Shown here in pieces: positions 1-7,781 of a stretch of 64,000 bases of DNA. Location: assembly GCA_023663945.1 (NCBI GenBank), contig JAMPGL010000014.1:1-64000 (forward strand), given 5' to 3'. The position numbers were made by a program, and so were the translations under genes. Each line of letters begins with the position of its first letter. Within the stretch, counting starts at the first letter, position 1. The notes under the pieces were generated by a model. That model worked only from the letters and a program-made list of their open reading frames with translations. It had not been told where the DNA came from and ran no database searches. This stretch comes from Lachnospiraceae bacterium (lineage in GTDB: Bacteria; Bacillota; Clostridia; Lachnospirales; Lachnospiraceae).

Positions 1-52
1 AGTCGTCAAGGTCATGCAAGCATGACTTTGACTCGTTGCTCGCGGGAATAAA
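1..52 (+). repeat. Interspersed hairpin repeat, copy 1
   Basis: This copy has a perfect small hairpin (GTCATG-CAAG-CATGAC) followed by TTTGACTCGTTGCTCGCGGG and AATAAA. The same sequence recurs nearly identically at 3059-3092 and 12546-12598, and in diverged form at 37483-37533 and 57692-57742. The function is unknown. It begins at the window edge and may extend upstream. Confidence 0.8.
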
Positions 53-211
53 CTTACTATACAATGTAACTGTTAGTTACTGAAAAAAGGGTGATTCATT
101 AACATTTACAGAAAAATAAGATTTTCTTATGAAAAACGGACTAAGCAAACAATCAGAACGACGGATAAAACGAAATGGAAAAATAATCAACCCAGCATTT
201 AAAGAACAGAG

Positions 212-352
212 GTGAGAAAAACGATTGACATTGACAATCTAAGGGAATACTATGACCAGCACAAGGTCTTTATGAGTGAATACGCTTCTAACAGATGCCT
301 GCAGCGCGGCATTACGCAAAAAGATGTGAAGGAGAAGAAAAGAGATGATTAA
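212..352 (+). pseudogene. Remnant of a DUF4258-type toxin-like gene
   Basis: The frame ending at 352 encodes DNLREYYDQHK, then FMSEYASNRCLQRGI and TQKDV. This resembles the N-terminal third of DUF4258 proteins, which carry a conserved H/Y-A-x-x-R-x-x-x-R-G-I segment and run to about 90-100 residues. After TQKDV the frame reaches only KEKKRDD and a stop, so the body of the domain is missing, probably through an internal deletion. A GTG at 212 is in frame but badly spaced. An ATT at 224, seven bases after a GAGGTGAG stretch, sits where a start is expected, so the original ATG may have mutated. The stop overlaps the start of the next gene by eight bases. In this family DUF4258 genes are often paired with a YgiT-type zinc-finger gene. 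Confidence 0.55.
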
Positions 353-578
353 TTGCCTGTCCTGCAAAAGCGGTGAAATGGTTGAGTCAACCACTACTTA
401 CACTGCTGTTTTGAAAAATTGCATTTTGATTATTAAAAATGTTCCCTGCGTGGAATGCAAGCAATGCGGTGATGTTCTTTACAATACCGACATCCTTGAA
501 AAGATTGACCACATTGCCGCTATGGCGGAGGAAATGGCAAGTGAAGTTTCTATCATTGACTACACAAAAGTTGCCTAA
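345..578 (+). CDS. YgiT-type zinc finger protein (antitoxin-like)
   Basis: This 77-residue protein has two CxxC pairs (CLSC near residue 4 and CVEC/CKQC near residues 35-40). The spacing is that of the YgiT-type zinc-finger domain found at the N terminus of MqsA-like antitoxins. The rest is a short acidic helical tail (ILEKIDHIAAMAEEMASEVS) with no separate HTH domain, so it is the short form usually found next to DUF4258 partners. The start ATG lies inside the stop region of the preceding toxin-like remnant, with AAGGAGAAG about ten bases upstream. Since the partner is truncated, the antitoxin may now be an orphan. Zinc binding is supported by the cysteines; the antitoxin role is family inference. 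Confidence 0.75.
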   Translation: MINCLSCKSGEMVESTTTYTAVLKNCILIIKNVPCVECKQCGDVLYNTDILEKIDHIAAMAEEMASEVSIIDYTKVA

Positions 579-592
579 GCAACCAACCAGCT

Positions 593-630
593 GTGCTATA
601 ATAATTCCTAAGCAAGCATTATTATAGCAC
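593..630. terminator. Perfect 13-bp inverted repeat between convergent genes
   Basis: GTGCTATAATAAT and its exact complement are separated by 12 bases. It lies between the convergent ends of the zinc-finger gene (578) and the M56/M23 gene (657). There is no U-tract on either strand, so it is either a weak bidirectional terminator or an element-type palindrome. Confidence 0.5.
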
Positions 631-656
631 GAGCCTCACATTTTGAAAGGGCTTGT

Positions 657-2522
657 TTATTCTACCGCAAACTTCGGTTCCACATACTTCCCATTCCTGC
701 TGACTCCAAAATGCAAATGCGCACCTGTGGATTTCCCGGTATTTCCCACCGTGGCAATCTGTTCTCCGCGCTTCACCTTCTTTCCCTCCTCCGTCAAAAT
801 ATCCCGACAATGGAAGTAGTAAGTAGCAGAACCATTTTCATGGAGGAGAATCACATAGTTTCCGCAGTCAGCGTCAAACCCGGTTTTGACTGTCGTTCCG
901 TCTGCCGCCGCCACAACCGGCGTTCCCTCCTCCGCGGCAAAGTCAACCCCCAAGTGAAACACCACATCCCCGTTTGGACGAACCGGATGAACCCTGCTTC
1001 CATAGCCGTCGCTGATTCTGTCCGCCTCCACCGGATAGGAAAACAAAATCTCTACATCGTTGAACGCATCACCTACCTGCGGCAGATTCAAAACTTCAAA
1101 TTGATCCCTGACCCGGTCCGGATTGTAATTCATGATTGTTTCCTGTTCTTCCGTCTCATCTGAATAAATATAGGTATGCTCCTCCAGATAATCTTCGTCT
1201 GAGAAATAAAAATACTCCTTAATATCCGGCAGGCTGAATGTCCCCTTCTCTTCCGCTCCATCACCGTCATCTGCACTTTCTGCTTCCGGCTCTGACGATT
1301 GCATCTCCGATTCGGACGGCTTCTCCGGCTCTGTTAAATCCTCCGGATCCGTCAATTTCTCCGGTTCCGCTGTTTTCTCCGATTCCAATGGCTTCTCCGA
1401 TCCCAATGATTTTTCAGGCTCCGCCTGCTCTCCGGATTCTGCCTCCGCCATATTCTCCGCCTGCGCATGCAGAGCTTCCTCTCCTTCGACAAGCACTGCC
1501 TCTTCCGGCTCCTGCCCCTGAACCTCCGTCCGATTTACAAGCAGCAAAACCGCTGTTCCCAAAATCACTGCCGCTGCCGCAATGCTTACGCCGATTCCCG
1601 CTTTTTTCATCTTTATCACTCCTTTAATCCTGCTCTTCACATTATTTTTGCCAAATGCAATGGGACAGGCTGTGCCCTCTCTCCTGTCCTGAGACAGCCC
1701 CAGCAGGGTGTTTGCATAATCCTTCCGCCTGTCGTATCCAATCTTTTTGAGCACCGCCTCGTCACAGGATGCCTCCATATCTTTTTCCATCAGGAAAAAG
1801 GAAACCCACGCCAAGGGATTAAACCAGTGGACGCAGCACGTCAGAAAAGCAATCGGTTTTATAAGATAATCACGCCGTTTTATATGGATATTTTCATGCT
1901 CTAAGACCATTTGCTTCTGCATCTGGTCAAGCCCCTCCGGAAGATAAACCGCAGGATGCAGGATTCCTGCCACAAAAGGAACAGTCACTTCTTTCTCTTC
2001 CATGTTGTGCACAAAAATCCAGTACCGCACGCCTGCCCAAAGAATAAGCCCCAGCGCTCCCAAAATCCAAATCCACCCTATGACCGGCAGAAATTTGTCC
2101 AATCCCTCGGCAGGATATGCCGTCTCGATAATCTTTTCGGACGGATAATGATAAATGACCACATCTTCATATTTATCCATAAACGCTGCGCCGTCGGCTC
2201 CCACATTGGAATCCGTGCCTGCCGCAAAGCCGCCCTGTGCTTTCTCCCCGGATATGCCCTGATCTGCCCCACTGACTTCCTCCGGCAGATAAATATGCTC
2301 TACTGTTCTTGATTCCCTTCCCTGCAGCCAAATCTCCGGTATCAGTCCAAACCCCGCCTCCGGCAAAACCGGGCACACCAGCCGGATAAAAACTACCGCC
2401 CACAAAAGATAGGAAAACAGCCTAGGCGCCCGTCTAATCAATAACCGCACCGCAATCACTGCCACAATGCAAAAAGAAGCCGAAATACTCATATTTAATA
2501 CTGTCAAAAATAATCTGTCCAT
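657..2522 (-). CDS. BlaR1-like M56 metallopeptidase fused to an M23 (LytM) domain
   Basis: This 621-residue membrane protein combines two protease families. Residues 1-300 are BlaR1/MecR1-like: N-terminal membrane segments, a loop near 60-135, another segment near 145-170, and the zinc motif HENIH (209-213) with a downstream acidic cluster near 250-255. A membrane helix at about 307-329 leads to a low-complexity linker (about 335-425) of repeated EPEK/SEK units. The C terminus (about 500-621) is an M23 endopeptidase domain with apparently complete metal ligands: HLGVD (H523, D527), H571 and HLHFG (H602, H604). BlaR1 normally carries a penicillin-binding sensor here. I chose ATG 2522 because AAGGG lies eight bases upstream and membrane helices start at once; the longer frame upstream overlaps blaI. 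It follows blaI by 37 bases. It probably senses or cuts peptidoglycan outside and cleaves the repressor inside; the substrate is unknown. Confidence 0.85.
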   Translation of the reverse strand: MDRLFLTVLNMSISASFCIVAVIAVRLLIRRAPRLFSYLLWAVVFIRLVCPVLPEAGFGLIPEIWLQGRESRTVEHIYLPEEVSGADQGISGEKAQGGFAAGTDSNVGADGAAFMDKYEDVVIYHYPSEKIIETAYPAEGLDKFLPVIGWIWILGALGLILWAGVRYWIFVHNMEEKEVTVPFVAGILHPAVYLPEGLDQMQKQMVLEHENIHIKRRDYLIKPIAFLTCCVHWFNPLAWVSFFLMEKDMEASCDEAVLKKIGYDRRKDYANTLLGLSQDRREGTACPIAFGKNNVKSRIKGVIKMKKAGIGVSIAAAAVILGTAVLLLVNRTEVQGQEPEEAVLVEGEEALHAQAENMAEAESGEQAEPEKSLGSEKPLESEKTAEPEKLTDPEDLTEPEKPSESEMQSSEPEAESADDGDGAEEKGTFSLPDIKEYFYFSDEDYLEEHTYIYSDETEEQETIMNYNPDRVRDQFEVLNLPQVGDAFNDVEILFSYPVEADRISDGYGSRVHPVRPNGDVVFHLGVDFAAEEGTPVVAAADGTTVKTGFDADCGNYVILLHENGSATYYFHCRDILTEEGKKVKRGEQIATVGNTGKSTGAHLHFGVSRNGKYVEPKFAVE

Positions 2523-2559
2523 TTTAATACCCTTGCCCTCGTTTTCATGTGCTGTCCTG

Positions 2560-2916
2560 TCAGGTGTTCTCATCAATAAATTTCTGCATCTCCTCCGCTT
2601 CCCTGGGCGAAAGCTTTTTGCCCCCGCAAAACGCAGTGAGAAATCGGGGCAGGGAGCCCCCAAACACATCGTCTATGTACCTTCTGCTCTGCATTCCATA
2701 AAATTCCTCTCTGGAAAGCTTGGCGCTCACCACTGCATTTTCATTGCAGAAAATCCCCTTTTCACATAACTTTTTTAATACGGTGTATGTGGTTGACTTC
2801 TTCCAGTTCATTTCCTTTTCACATATTTTCACCAATTCCGGCGAGGAAACCGGTTCCTTCGACCAGATAATATCCGCAAATTTTGCCTCTGCTTCTGCAA
2901 GCCTATAGTCTTTCAT
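2560..2916 (-). CDS. BlaI/MecI/CopY-family transcriptional repressor
   Basis: This 118-residue winged-helix repressor is close to the usual 120-125 for the family. The N terminus (LAEAEAKFADIIWSKEPVS) and the recognition region (WKKSTTYTVLKKLCEKGIF, about residues 38-56) match the BlaI signature W-x-x-x-T-x-x-T-x-L-x-R/K-L. Members bind DNA as dimers and are inactivated by cleavage by the partner M56 protease, which is the next gene. The start at 2916 has GGAGG well placed. Two inverted repeats upstream (2933-2949 and 2964-2980) are the obvious binding sites, one of them overlapping the promoter, so the operon is probably autorepressed. Confidence 0.9.
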   Translation of the reverse strand: MKDYRLAEAEAKFADIIWSKEPVSSPELVKICEKEMNWKKSTTYTVLKKLCEKGIFCNENAVVSAKLSREEFYGMQSRRYIDDVFGGSLPRFLTAFCGGKKLSPREAEEMQKFIDENT

Positions 2917-2932
2917 TTCAATCCCTCCTCCG

Positions 2933-2949
2933 GTCTATTTATTATAGAC
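2933..2949. promoter_or_regulatory. BlaI-type operator, downstream site
   Basis: GTCTAT-N5-ATAGAC is a perfect inverted repeat lying between the promoter and the blaI ribosome binding site. Its centre is 31 bp (about three helical turns) from the second identical half-site pair. Confidence 0.8.
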
Positions 2950-2962
2950 TGCCGTTTCTTAT

Positions 2963-2991
2963 AGTCTATAGTGAATAGACCAGTTTGTCAA
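2963..2991 (-). promoter_or_regulatory. blaI promoter overlapped by a second operator
   Basis: On the minus strand, TTGACA (2986-2991) is followed 17 bases later by TAGACT (2963-2968). A second GTCTAT-N5-ATAGAC palindrome (2964-2980) covers the -10 element and half the spacer, so a bound repressor would block RNA polymerase. Confidence 0.75.
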
Positions 2992-3058
2992 TCCCTAATA
3001 TTCTATAAAATGTAGTAAACGATATAGTCAAATACCTAAACCAGTCTTAGCTGGTTCT

Positions 3059-3092
3059 AAGCATGACTTTGACTCGTTGCTCGCGGGAATAA
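3059..3092 (+). repeat. Interspersed hairpin repeat, copy 2 (partial)
   Basis: It shares GCATGACTTTGACTCGTTGC and the following TCGCGGGAATAAA with copy 1. The 5' half of the hairpin is replaced by unrelated sequence, so this is a truncated copy. Confidence 0.8.
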
Positions 3093-3305
3093 ATGCCGTC
3101 AATTTCACATTTTATAAAGTTCGTACGCAAAAATGTGTCCTTGTTTAGAAAGTTCGTACATAAAATTGTGTTATCATTCAGTAAATATTGGATTCTCTTA
3201 TATATTGCCTGCACAGACAACAGTGCCAGTCACGCAGATTCATTTTAACGCACAAAGAGGCTGCCGCATTAAGACCGTGATAGGATCACGGAGTCATACA
3301 ATATA

Positions 3306-3410
3306 TATAGTTAACGACATTAATAATTGCCATTTCGGCCTTGTAAAAGCTTGCACATATGGCTTTTGCAAGAGCCGGAATGCGCAATTAGTTATGTCGT
3401 TTACTATAGT
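3306..3410. repeat. Long imperfect palindrome (about 45-base arms, 10-base loop)
   Basis: The left arm (3306-3350) and right arm (3361-3408) are near-complementary, running from TATAGT-AACGACAT through AATTGC and CGGC to TTG-AAAAGC around a ttgcacatat loop. The outer 26 bases of the right arm (3389-3414) recur exactly on the opposite strand at 28389-28414. It looks like a small non-coding palindromic element, such as a MITE-like or REP-like unit. Confidence 0.7.
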
Positions 3411-3507
3411 TGACTACATTCTGTAAAATGCCCATATATTGTATGCGCTTTGCTTATTGCGACAGCCCTTTACTCTTTATCTTATTTAATTAAATCTATT
3501 TCCCTGC

Positions 3508-4695
3508 TTATAAATACTTCTTAAGTGCATCAACCTTGTCCAGCTTCTCCCAAGGAAGGTCAAGGTCGTTACGTCCAAAATGTCCGTAAGCCGCTGTCTG
3601 CTTGTAGATTGGACGGCGGAGGTCAAGCATCTTAATGATGCCCGCCGGACGCAGGTCAAAGTTTTCTCTGATGATCTCAACCAGCTTTTCATCGCTAACC
3701 TTACCGGTTCCAAAGGCATCAACCATAATAGAGGTAGGCTGTGCAACGCCGATTGCGTAGGAAAGCTGAATCTCACATTTGTCAGCAAGACCTGCCGCTA
3801 CAATGTTCTTTGCAACATAACGTGCCGCATAAGCCGCGCTTCTATCCACCTTAGTACAGTCCTTGCCGGAAAAAGCTCCGCCACCGTGACGTGCATATCC
3901 GCCGTAGGTATCTACGATAATCTTGCGTCCGGTGAGACCTGCATCTCCGTGAGGTCCGCCGATTACGAAACGTCCGGTAGGATTGATAAAGTACTTTGTA
4001 TTCTCATCCAATAATTCTTTAGGGAGAATCGGGTCAAACACGTACTGCTTAATATCCTTATGAATCTGCTCCTGTGTCACATCATCGTCATGCTGGGTGG
4101 ACAATACCACTGCTTCCAGACGGAGAGGCTTTCCGTTCTCATCGTACTCTACCGATACCTGGCTCTTTCCGTCGGGCCTTAAGTATTTCAAAGTTCCGTC
4201 TTTACGAACCTTGGTAAGCTGTCTTGCCAGCTTATGTGCCAGTGAAATGGAATACGGCATATATTCTTCCGTCTCATTTGTAGCATATCCGAACATCATG
4301 CCCTGATCGCCAGCACCGGTTGCCTCAATCTCTGCATCTGACATTTTATTTTCTTTGGCTTCTAACGCCTTGTCAACGCCCATTGCAATATCCGCAGACT
4401 GCTCATCGATTGCAACCAGTACCGCGCAGGTGTTGCCGTCAAATCCGTACTCCGACTTTGTATAGCCGATCTCCTTTACCGTGTCGCGCACTACCTTCTG
4501 AATGTCCACATACGCATTGGTGGTGATTTCTCCGGTTACCAGAACAAAACCGGTACAAGTAGCGGTCTCACATGCCACACGGCTCATCGGATCGCTTTCC
4601 ATGCATGCGTCAAGAATGGCGTCGGAAATGGCGTCGCAGACCTTGTCCGGATGTCCCTCGGTTACAGATTCTGAAGTGAATAATCGTTTTTCCAT
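3508..4695 (-). CDS. metK: S-adenosylmethionine synthetase
   Basis: This 395-residue enzyme makes S-adenosylmethionine from ATP and methionine in the cytosol. Visible signatures are the N-terminal [20 protein letters not shown], the [12 protein letters not shown] hexapeptide region, and the glycine-rich [19 protein letters not shown] loop near residue 265. The C-terminal LPWEKLDK is also typical. The start at 4695 has TAACAGGAGG just upstream and gives the family N terminus; the frame is open further upstream but through the riboswitch leader. The gene is preceded by a complete SAM-I riboswitch with a terminator, so transcription should fall when S-adenosylmethionine is plentiful. Confidence 0.98.
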   Translation of the reverse strand: MEKRLFTSESVTEGHPDKVCDAISDAILDACMESDPMSRVACETATCTGFVLVTGEITTNAYVDIQKVVRDTVKEIGYTKSEYGFDGNTCAVLVAIDEQSADIAMGVDKALEAKENKMSDAEIEATGAGDQGMMFGYATNETEEYMPYSISLAHKLARQLTKVRKDGTLKYLRPDGKSQVSVEYDENGKPLRLEAVVLSTQHDDDVTQEQIHKDIKQYVFDPILPKELLDENTKYFINPTGRFVIGGPHGDAGLTGRKIIVDTYGGYARHGGGAFSGKDCTKVDRSAAYAARYVAKNIVAAGLADKCEIQLSYAIGVAQPTSIMVDAFGTGKVSDEKLVEIIRENFDLRPAGIIKMLDLRRPIYKQTAAYGHFGRNDLDLPWEKLDKVDALKKYL

Positions 4696-4746
4696 TTTGT
4701 TTCCTCCTGTTAATATTAAAAATTTTCCTCTCTGCGCCTCTGCGCA

Positions 4747-4773
4747 TAAAAAAAATCCGCTTAAATAAGCGGA
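4747..4773 (-). terminator. Riboswitch-controlled terminator before metK
   Basis: On the minus strand, TCCGCTTATTTAAGCGGA is followed by eight U residues. It lies directly downstream of the SAM aptamer, as expected for the OFF state of an S-box leader. Confidence 0.9.
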
Positions 4774-4794
4774 CTCGAAAACGATGCTCAAATC

Positions 4795-4895
4795 CTCTTA
4801 TTGTTCGATTTACTCGCTCAGGCGGGCACCTTCCTCACTTGGGGTTGCCGTGGCTTCACTGGTCCTATGTACCTCCACCACTCTGAATAAGAGAG
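4795..4895 (-). ncRNA. SAM-I (S-box) riboswitch aptamer
   Basis: Read on the minus strand, the element starts with CTCTTATTCAGAGTGGTGGA, followed by GGTACATAGGACC and TGAAGCCACGGCAACC. It then continues with GGTGCC and closes with GAACAATAAGAG. These are the conserved S-box blocks in order: the P1 stem pairing CTCTTAT with ATAAGAG, the GGGACC-like kink-turn arm and the GAAGCC/GGCAACC P3 arm. It regulates metK through the terminator just downstream. Confidence 0.95.
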
Positions 4896-4925
4896 TTTCA
4901 ATATTGAATTCCCATGTCTGTAAAC

Positions 4926-4954
4926 AGAGTACACCATATGCGGGTATTTGTCAA
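4926..4954 (-). promoter_or_regulatory. Promoter of the metK leader
   Basis: TTGACA (4949-4954, minus strand) and TACTCT (4926-4931) are separated by 17 bases. The predicted start falls about 20-25 bases before the riboswitch P1 stem. Confidence 0.7.
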
Positions 4955-4979
4955 CAGCATTTTCGACAACATTTTCGGC

Positions 4980-5025
4980 GTAACTATTCAGTTTTGCGGT
5001 CCCGGATGCAAGGCTGAACTGTTAC
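4980..5025. repeat. Palindromic repeat, also found at 13913-13943
   Basis: GTAAC-TTCAG-TTGC pairs with GCAA-CTGAA-GTTAC around a central GGTCCCGGAT, giving an interrupted stem of about 18 bases per side. The right arm (ATGCAAGGCTGAACTGTTAC) recurs with small changes at 13913-13943. It lies between the divergent metK and HD-GYP promoters. Confidence 0.6.
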
Positions 5026-5054
5026 TTTTCGGCACAATTCGCCCATCTCATTAG

Positions 5055-5083
5055 TTGACAAGAAACCGGATTCCACCTATAAT
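5055..5083 (+). promoter_or_regulatory. Consensus promoter of the HD-GYP gene
   Basis: TTGACA (5055-5060), a 17-base spacer and TATAAT (5078-5083) form a perfect vegetative (sigma-A type) promoter about 70 bases upstream of the chosen start. Confidence 0.85.
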
Positions 5084-5153
5084 TGCTAATAGACACCGAA
5101 TGCCAGCACTTTTATGTACTGGCTTGTTAAATATAAAGTATTGGAGCAGGAAT

Positions 5154-6230
5154 ATGAGACGAGTAAATACCTCGGAATTAGTTCCGGGCATGATCACGGC
5201 AGAAGACGTATATTCCTTCAATAATCAATTGATCTTGTCCAAAGGACTCATTCTAAATGATAAGACCATCACCAAACTGGCATTTTATTCTATTTTGCAG
5301 GTTCGAGTAGAGGATCAGGCTGTTGCCCCTGTTGCAGACATAACCTCCTATGAGCTCTCCTATTCGGAAAAAATCAAAAACAGCCCTGAATATATCCGTT
5401 TCCGTCAGGAATTTGAAAACGACGTGGATAATTTCAAGGATGTCATCAATGATGTTGTGGAAAAGGGCGCTCCCTTAGATGTGGATAAGCTGATGAATTA
5501 CACATTGAATATTCTTGATGTGAGTGCTACCACGCCCAATCTGTTTGATATGCTGCATAACATGAGGCAGTACGATGACGCTACCTACGTGCACAGCATG
5601 AACGTTGCCCTAATCTGCAGCGTCTTTTCCAGATGGCTTCGGCTGAGTGAAGAGGAGACAAGGCTTGCCACTATAAGCGGTCTTCTTCATGATCTGGGTA
5701 AAACCTGTATTCCTGACAGTATTATCAAAAAGCCCGGAAAGCTTACCGACAATGAATATGACATTATTAAGCGTCATCCGCAGGAGGGATACCGCATCCT
5801 GCAGAACTCGCACTTAAGCCCTGCCGTTTTAGACGCCGTGCTTCTGCACCACGAGCGCTGCGACGGTTCCGGCTACCCTTTCGGCTTAAAGGAAAACAAG
5901 ATTGGCTTTTTTGCCAAAATGGTTTCTATTGCAGATGTTTATGATGCTATGACCAGCGCAAGAATTTACCGCGGCCCCCTGTGTCCTTTTACAGCCATTT
6001 CTCTGTTTGAAAGCGAAGGGCTGAACAAGTACGATACCCGGTGCATTATGACCTTCCTCGAAAATGTAGTCAACACTTATCTGCTTAACGAGGTGCGGCT
6101 CAGCAACGGTTTAAAGGGAACCATCGTCTACATCAATAAGAACAAGCTTTCGGCACCTACCGTCAAAACAGAACACGGTTATATCGACCTTTCCATTCAT
6201 CCCGATATTTCCATTGAGGCTCTCATATAA
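5154..6230 (+). CDS. HD-GYP domain protein, probable cyclic di-GMP phosphodiesterase
   Basis: This 358-residue soluble protein has an N-terminal region of about 120 residues (MRRVNTSELVPGMITAEDVY) like the DUF3391-type leader common in HD-GYP proteins. An HD-GYP domain follows. Catalytic motifs are present: LLHDLGK (H179, D180), a lysine-histidine pair at KRHPQEG, HHER-DGSGYP (232-242) and DVYDAMTSAR. All of the GYP loop is intact, so hydrolysis of cyclic di-GMP is plausible. The ATG at 5154 was chosen because GGAGCAGG lies nine bases upstream and the product starts with the family N terminus; the longer frame begins inside the promoter. It is monocistronic, with its own consensus promoter and repeated hairpins behind it. 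Confidence 0.9.
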   Translation: MRRVNTSELVPGMITAEDVYSFNNQLILSKGLILNDKTITKLAFYSILQVRVEDQAVAPVADITSYELSYSEKIKNSPEYIRFRQEFENDVDNFKDVINDVVEKGAPLDVDKLMNYTLNILDVSATTPNLFDMLHNMRQYDDATYVHSMNVALICSVFSRWLRLSEEETRLATISGLLHDLGKTCIPDSIIKKPGKLTDNEYDIIKRHPQEGYRILQNSHLSPAVLDAVLLHHERCDGSGYPFGLKENKIGFFAKMVSIADVYDAMTSARIYRGPLCPFTAISLFESEGLNKYDTRCIMTFLENVVNTYLLNEVRLSNGLKGTIVYINKNKLSAPTVKTEHGYIDLSIHPDISIEALI

Positions 6231-6395
6231 AATGTGCAAGCCCGGCGGCTTGCGTTTCAAGAATTGCAGAGCAATTCTTGACTGCATTCCATTACGATTA
6301 CAGCCTTTTTCTCTCACAGCAAAATGTGCAAGCCCGGCGGCTTGCACTCCAAGAATTGCTTATTACGATTATTGCTTTTTTCTCTCACTCATCCT
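6229..6395. repeat. Tandem duplication of a 75-92 base hairpin unit
   Basis: Two copies begin AAAATGTGCAAGCCCGGCGG (6229 and 6321) and end near TTTTTCTCTCAC. Each holds the palindrome GCAAGC-CCGGCG-GCTTGC. The first copy carries about 20 extra bases that create another small hairpin (AAGAATTGCAGAGCAATTCTT region). The unit fills the space between the convergent HD-GYP and murA genes and may act as a terminator for both. Confidence 0.75.
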
Positions 6396-7681
6396 GTTTT
6401 CAGGCGGAATTTTTGAAGTTCTCTTTCGCTGTTCACCTTTTCGATCTGAGCGCCCAGCCCCTGAAGCTTAATATGAAAGTCCTCATAACCTCTCTCAATA
6501 AACTTAATGTCATCAATTACCGTGTCTCCCTCTGCCGCAAGTCCAGCCAAAACCAATGCGGCTCCTGCCCTTAAGTCGGGAGCGCTGATTCCTGCCCCGG
6601 TATATTGGGATACCCCGTCAATAATTGCCGTATTTCCTTCTACTTTAATGCTGGCGCCCATTCTGGTCAGCTCGTCTACATACTTAAACCGATTTTCAAA
6701 GATGCTTTCCGTTACAATGCTGGTTCCCTTAGACAATCCCAGCGCAACCGTAATCTGCGGCTGCATGTCGGTGGGAAAGCCCGGATAAGGAAGGGTTTTC
6801 ACATGGGTATGGGTTAAAGGCTTGGAAGCAACTACCCGCACTGCATCGTCTGACTCCTCCACCTCACATCCGATTTCCATGAGTTTGGCACTGATGGACT
6901 CTAAATGCTTAGGGATAATATTTTTGACCGTCACATCACCCTTGGTAACCGCCGCCGCAAACATAAAGGTGCCCGCTTCAATCTGATCCGGAATAATGGC
7001 GTATTCCGTGCCGTGCAGTCTGCTGACTCCCTTAATACGGATTACATCCGTACCTGCTCCCTTAATGGAAGCACCCATACTGTTTAAAAAGTTGGCGACA
7101 TCTACCACATGAGGCTCTTTGGCGGCGTTTTCAATGATGGTCTGACCCTCCGCCATGGATGCGGCAAGCATCACGTCAATGGTAGCGCCTACCGTGACCA
7201 CATCCATATAAATGTGACCGCCCCGAAGCCGCTCCGCCTCCGCGATAATCAGACCATGCTCTATCCGCACATCCGCTCCTAACGCCCGAAACCCTTTAAT
7301 ATGCTGGTCAATGGGACGAAGCCCGATATTGCATCCGCCCGGAAGCGCAACCTGAGCCTTATTATGTTTGCCTAAAAGCGCGCCCAAAAGGTAATACGAT
7401 GCACGTATCTTTTTGATAAAATCATCTTCAATGGCAAGGTCTCTGATTGCCTTCCCACAAATCCGGATTGTATGTCTGTCAATCCGCTCAACAACGGCGC
7501 CGATGCTCTCCATCGCCTTCATCATCACATTTGTGTCCCGGACATCCGGAACATTCTCTATGAGTACAGCCTCATCCGTCATGATGGAAGCCGCCAAAAT
7601 CGCAAGCGCCGCGTTCTTGGCACCGCCGATTTCCACCTCTCCCACCAGAGGATTACCGCCCTTAATTGCATACTGTTCCAT
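6389..7681 (-). CDS. murA: UDP-N-acetylglucosamine 1-carboxyvinyltransferase
   Basis: This 430-residue enzyme transfers enolpyruvate from PEP to UDP-GlcNAc, the first committed step of peptidoglycan synthesis in the cytosol. Signatures are GGAKNAALA with the substrate-binding K22-N23 pair, the catalytic loop LPGGCNIGLRPIDQHI containing Cys117 (the residue alkylated by fosfomycin in this family), FPTDMQPQ and the C-terminal RGYE motif. Length is normal. Low-GC Gram-positives often carry two paralogues (murA1/murA2); which one this is cannot be settled here. It has its own promoter (7745-7772) and lies downstream of a wall hydrolase on the same strand. Confidence 0.96.
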   Translation of the reverse strand: MEQYAIKGGNPLVGEVEIGGAKNAALAILAASIMTDEAVLIENVPDVRDTNVMMKAMESIGAVVERIDRHTIRICGKAIRDLAIEDDFIKKIRASYYLLGALLGKHNKAQVALPGGCNIGLRPIDQHIKGFRALGADVRIEHGLIIAEAERLRGGHIYMDVVTVGATIDVMLAASMAEGQTIIENAAKEPHVVDVANFLNSMGASIKGAGTDVIRIKGVSRLHGTEYAIIPDQIEAGTFMFAAAVTKGDVTVKNIIPKHLESISAKLMEIGCEVEESDDAVRVVASKPLTHTHVKTLPYPGFPTDMQPQITVALGLSKGTSIVTESIFENRFKYVDELTRMGASIKVEGNTAIIDGVSQYTGAGISAPDLRAGAALVLAGLAAEGDTVIDDIKFIERGYEDFHIKLQGLGAQIEKVNSERELQKFRLKTG

Positions 7682-7744
7682 AGTATACCTCTATATAATC
7701 ACAATCGCGTTAATTTTCATAAACATATTTGAACACATTAATTT

Positions 7745-7772
7745 ATTATACCATATAATGGGCATCTGTAAA
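7745..7772 (-). promoter_or_regulatory. Promoter of murA
   Basis: TTTACA (7767-7772) and TATAAT (7745-7750) on the minus strand are separated by 16 bases, with the start codon about 64 bases downstream. Confidence 0.65.
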
Positions 7773-7781
7773 CACCAAACA

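Larger units (their letters stand above)
2992..3507. other. Intergenic region rich in repeats, no gene seen
   Basis: About 500 bases between the blaI promoter and metK. It holds a hairpin-repeat copy (3059-3092), two copies of an AAAGTTCGTAC-containing unit about 33 bases apart (near 3115 and 3150), a small palindrome CCGTGATAGGATCACGG (3275-3291) and a long imperfect palindrome (3306-3410). No credible coding frame is present. Confidence 0.7.

Noticed and set aside
129..215. A 28-codon frame (MKNGLSKQSERRIKRNGKII...) before the toxin-like remnant
   Set aside because: It has no ribosome binding site and no recognisable family; it could be a gene tail but cannot be supported as a gene.
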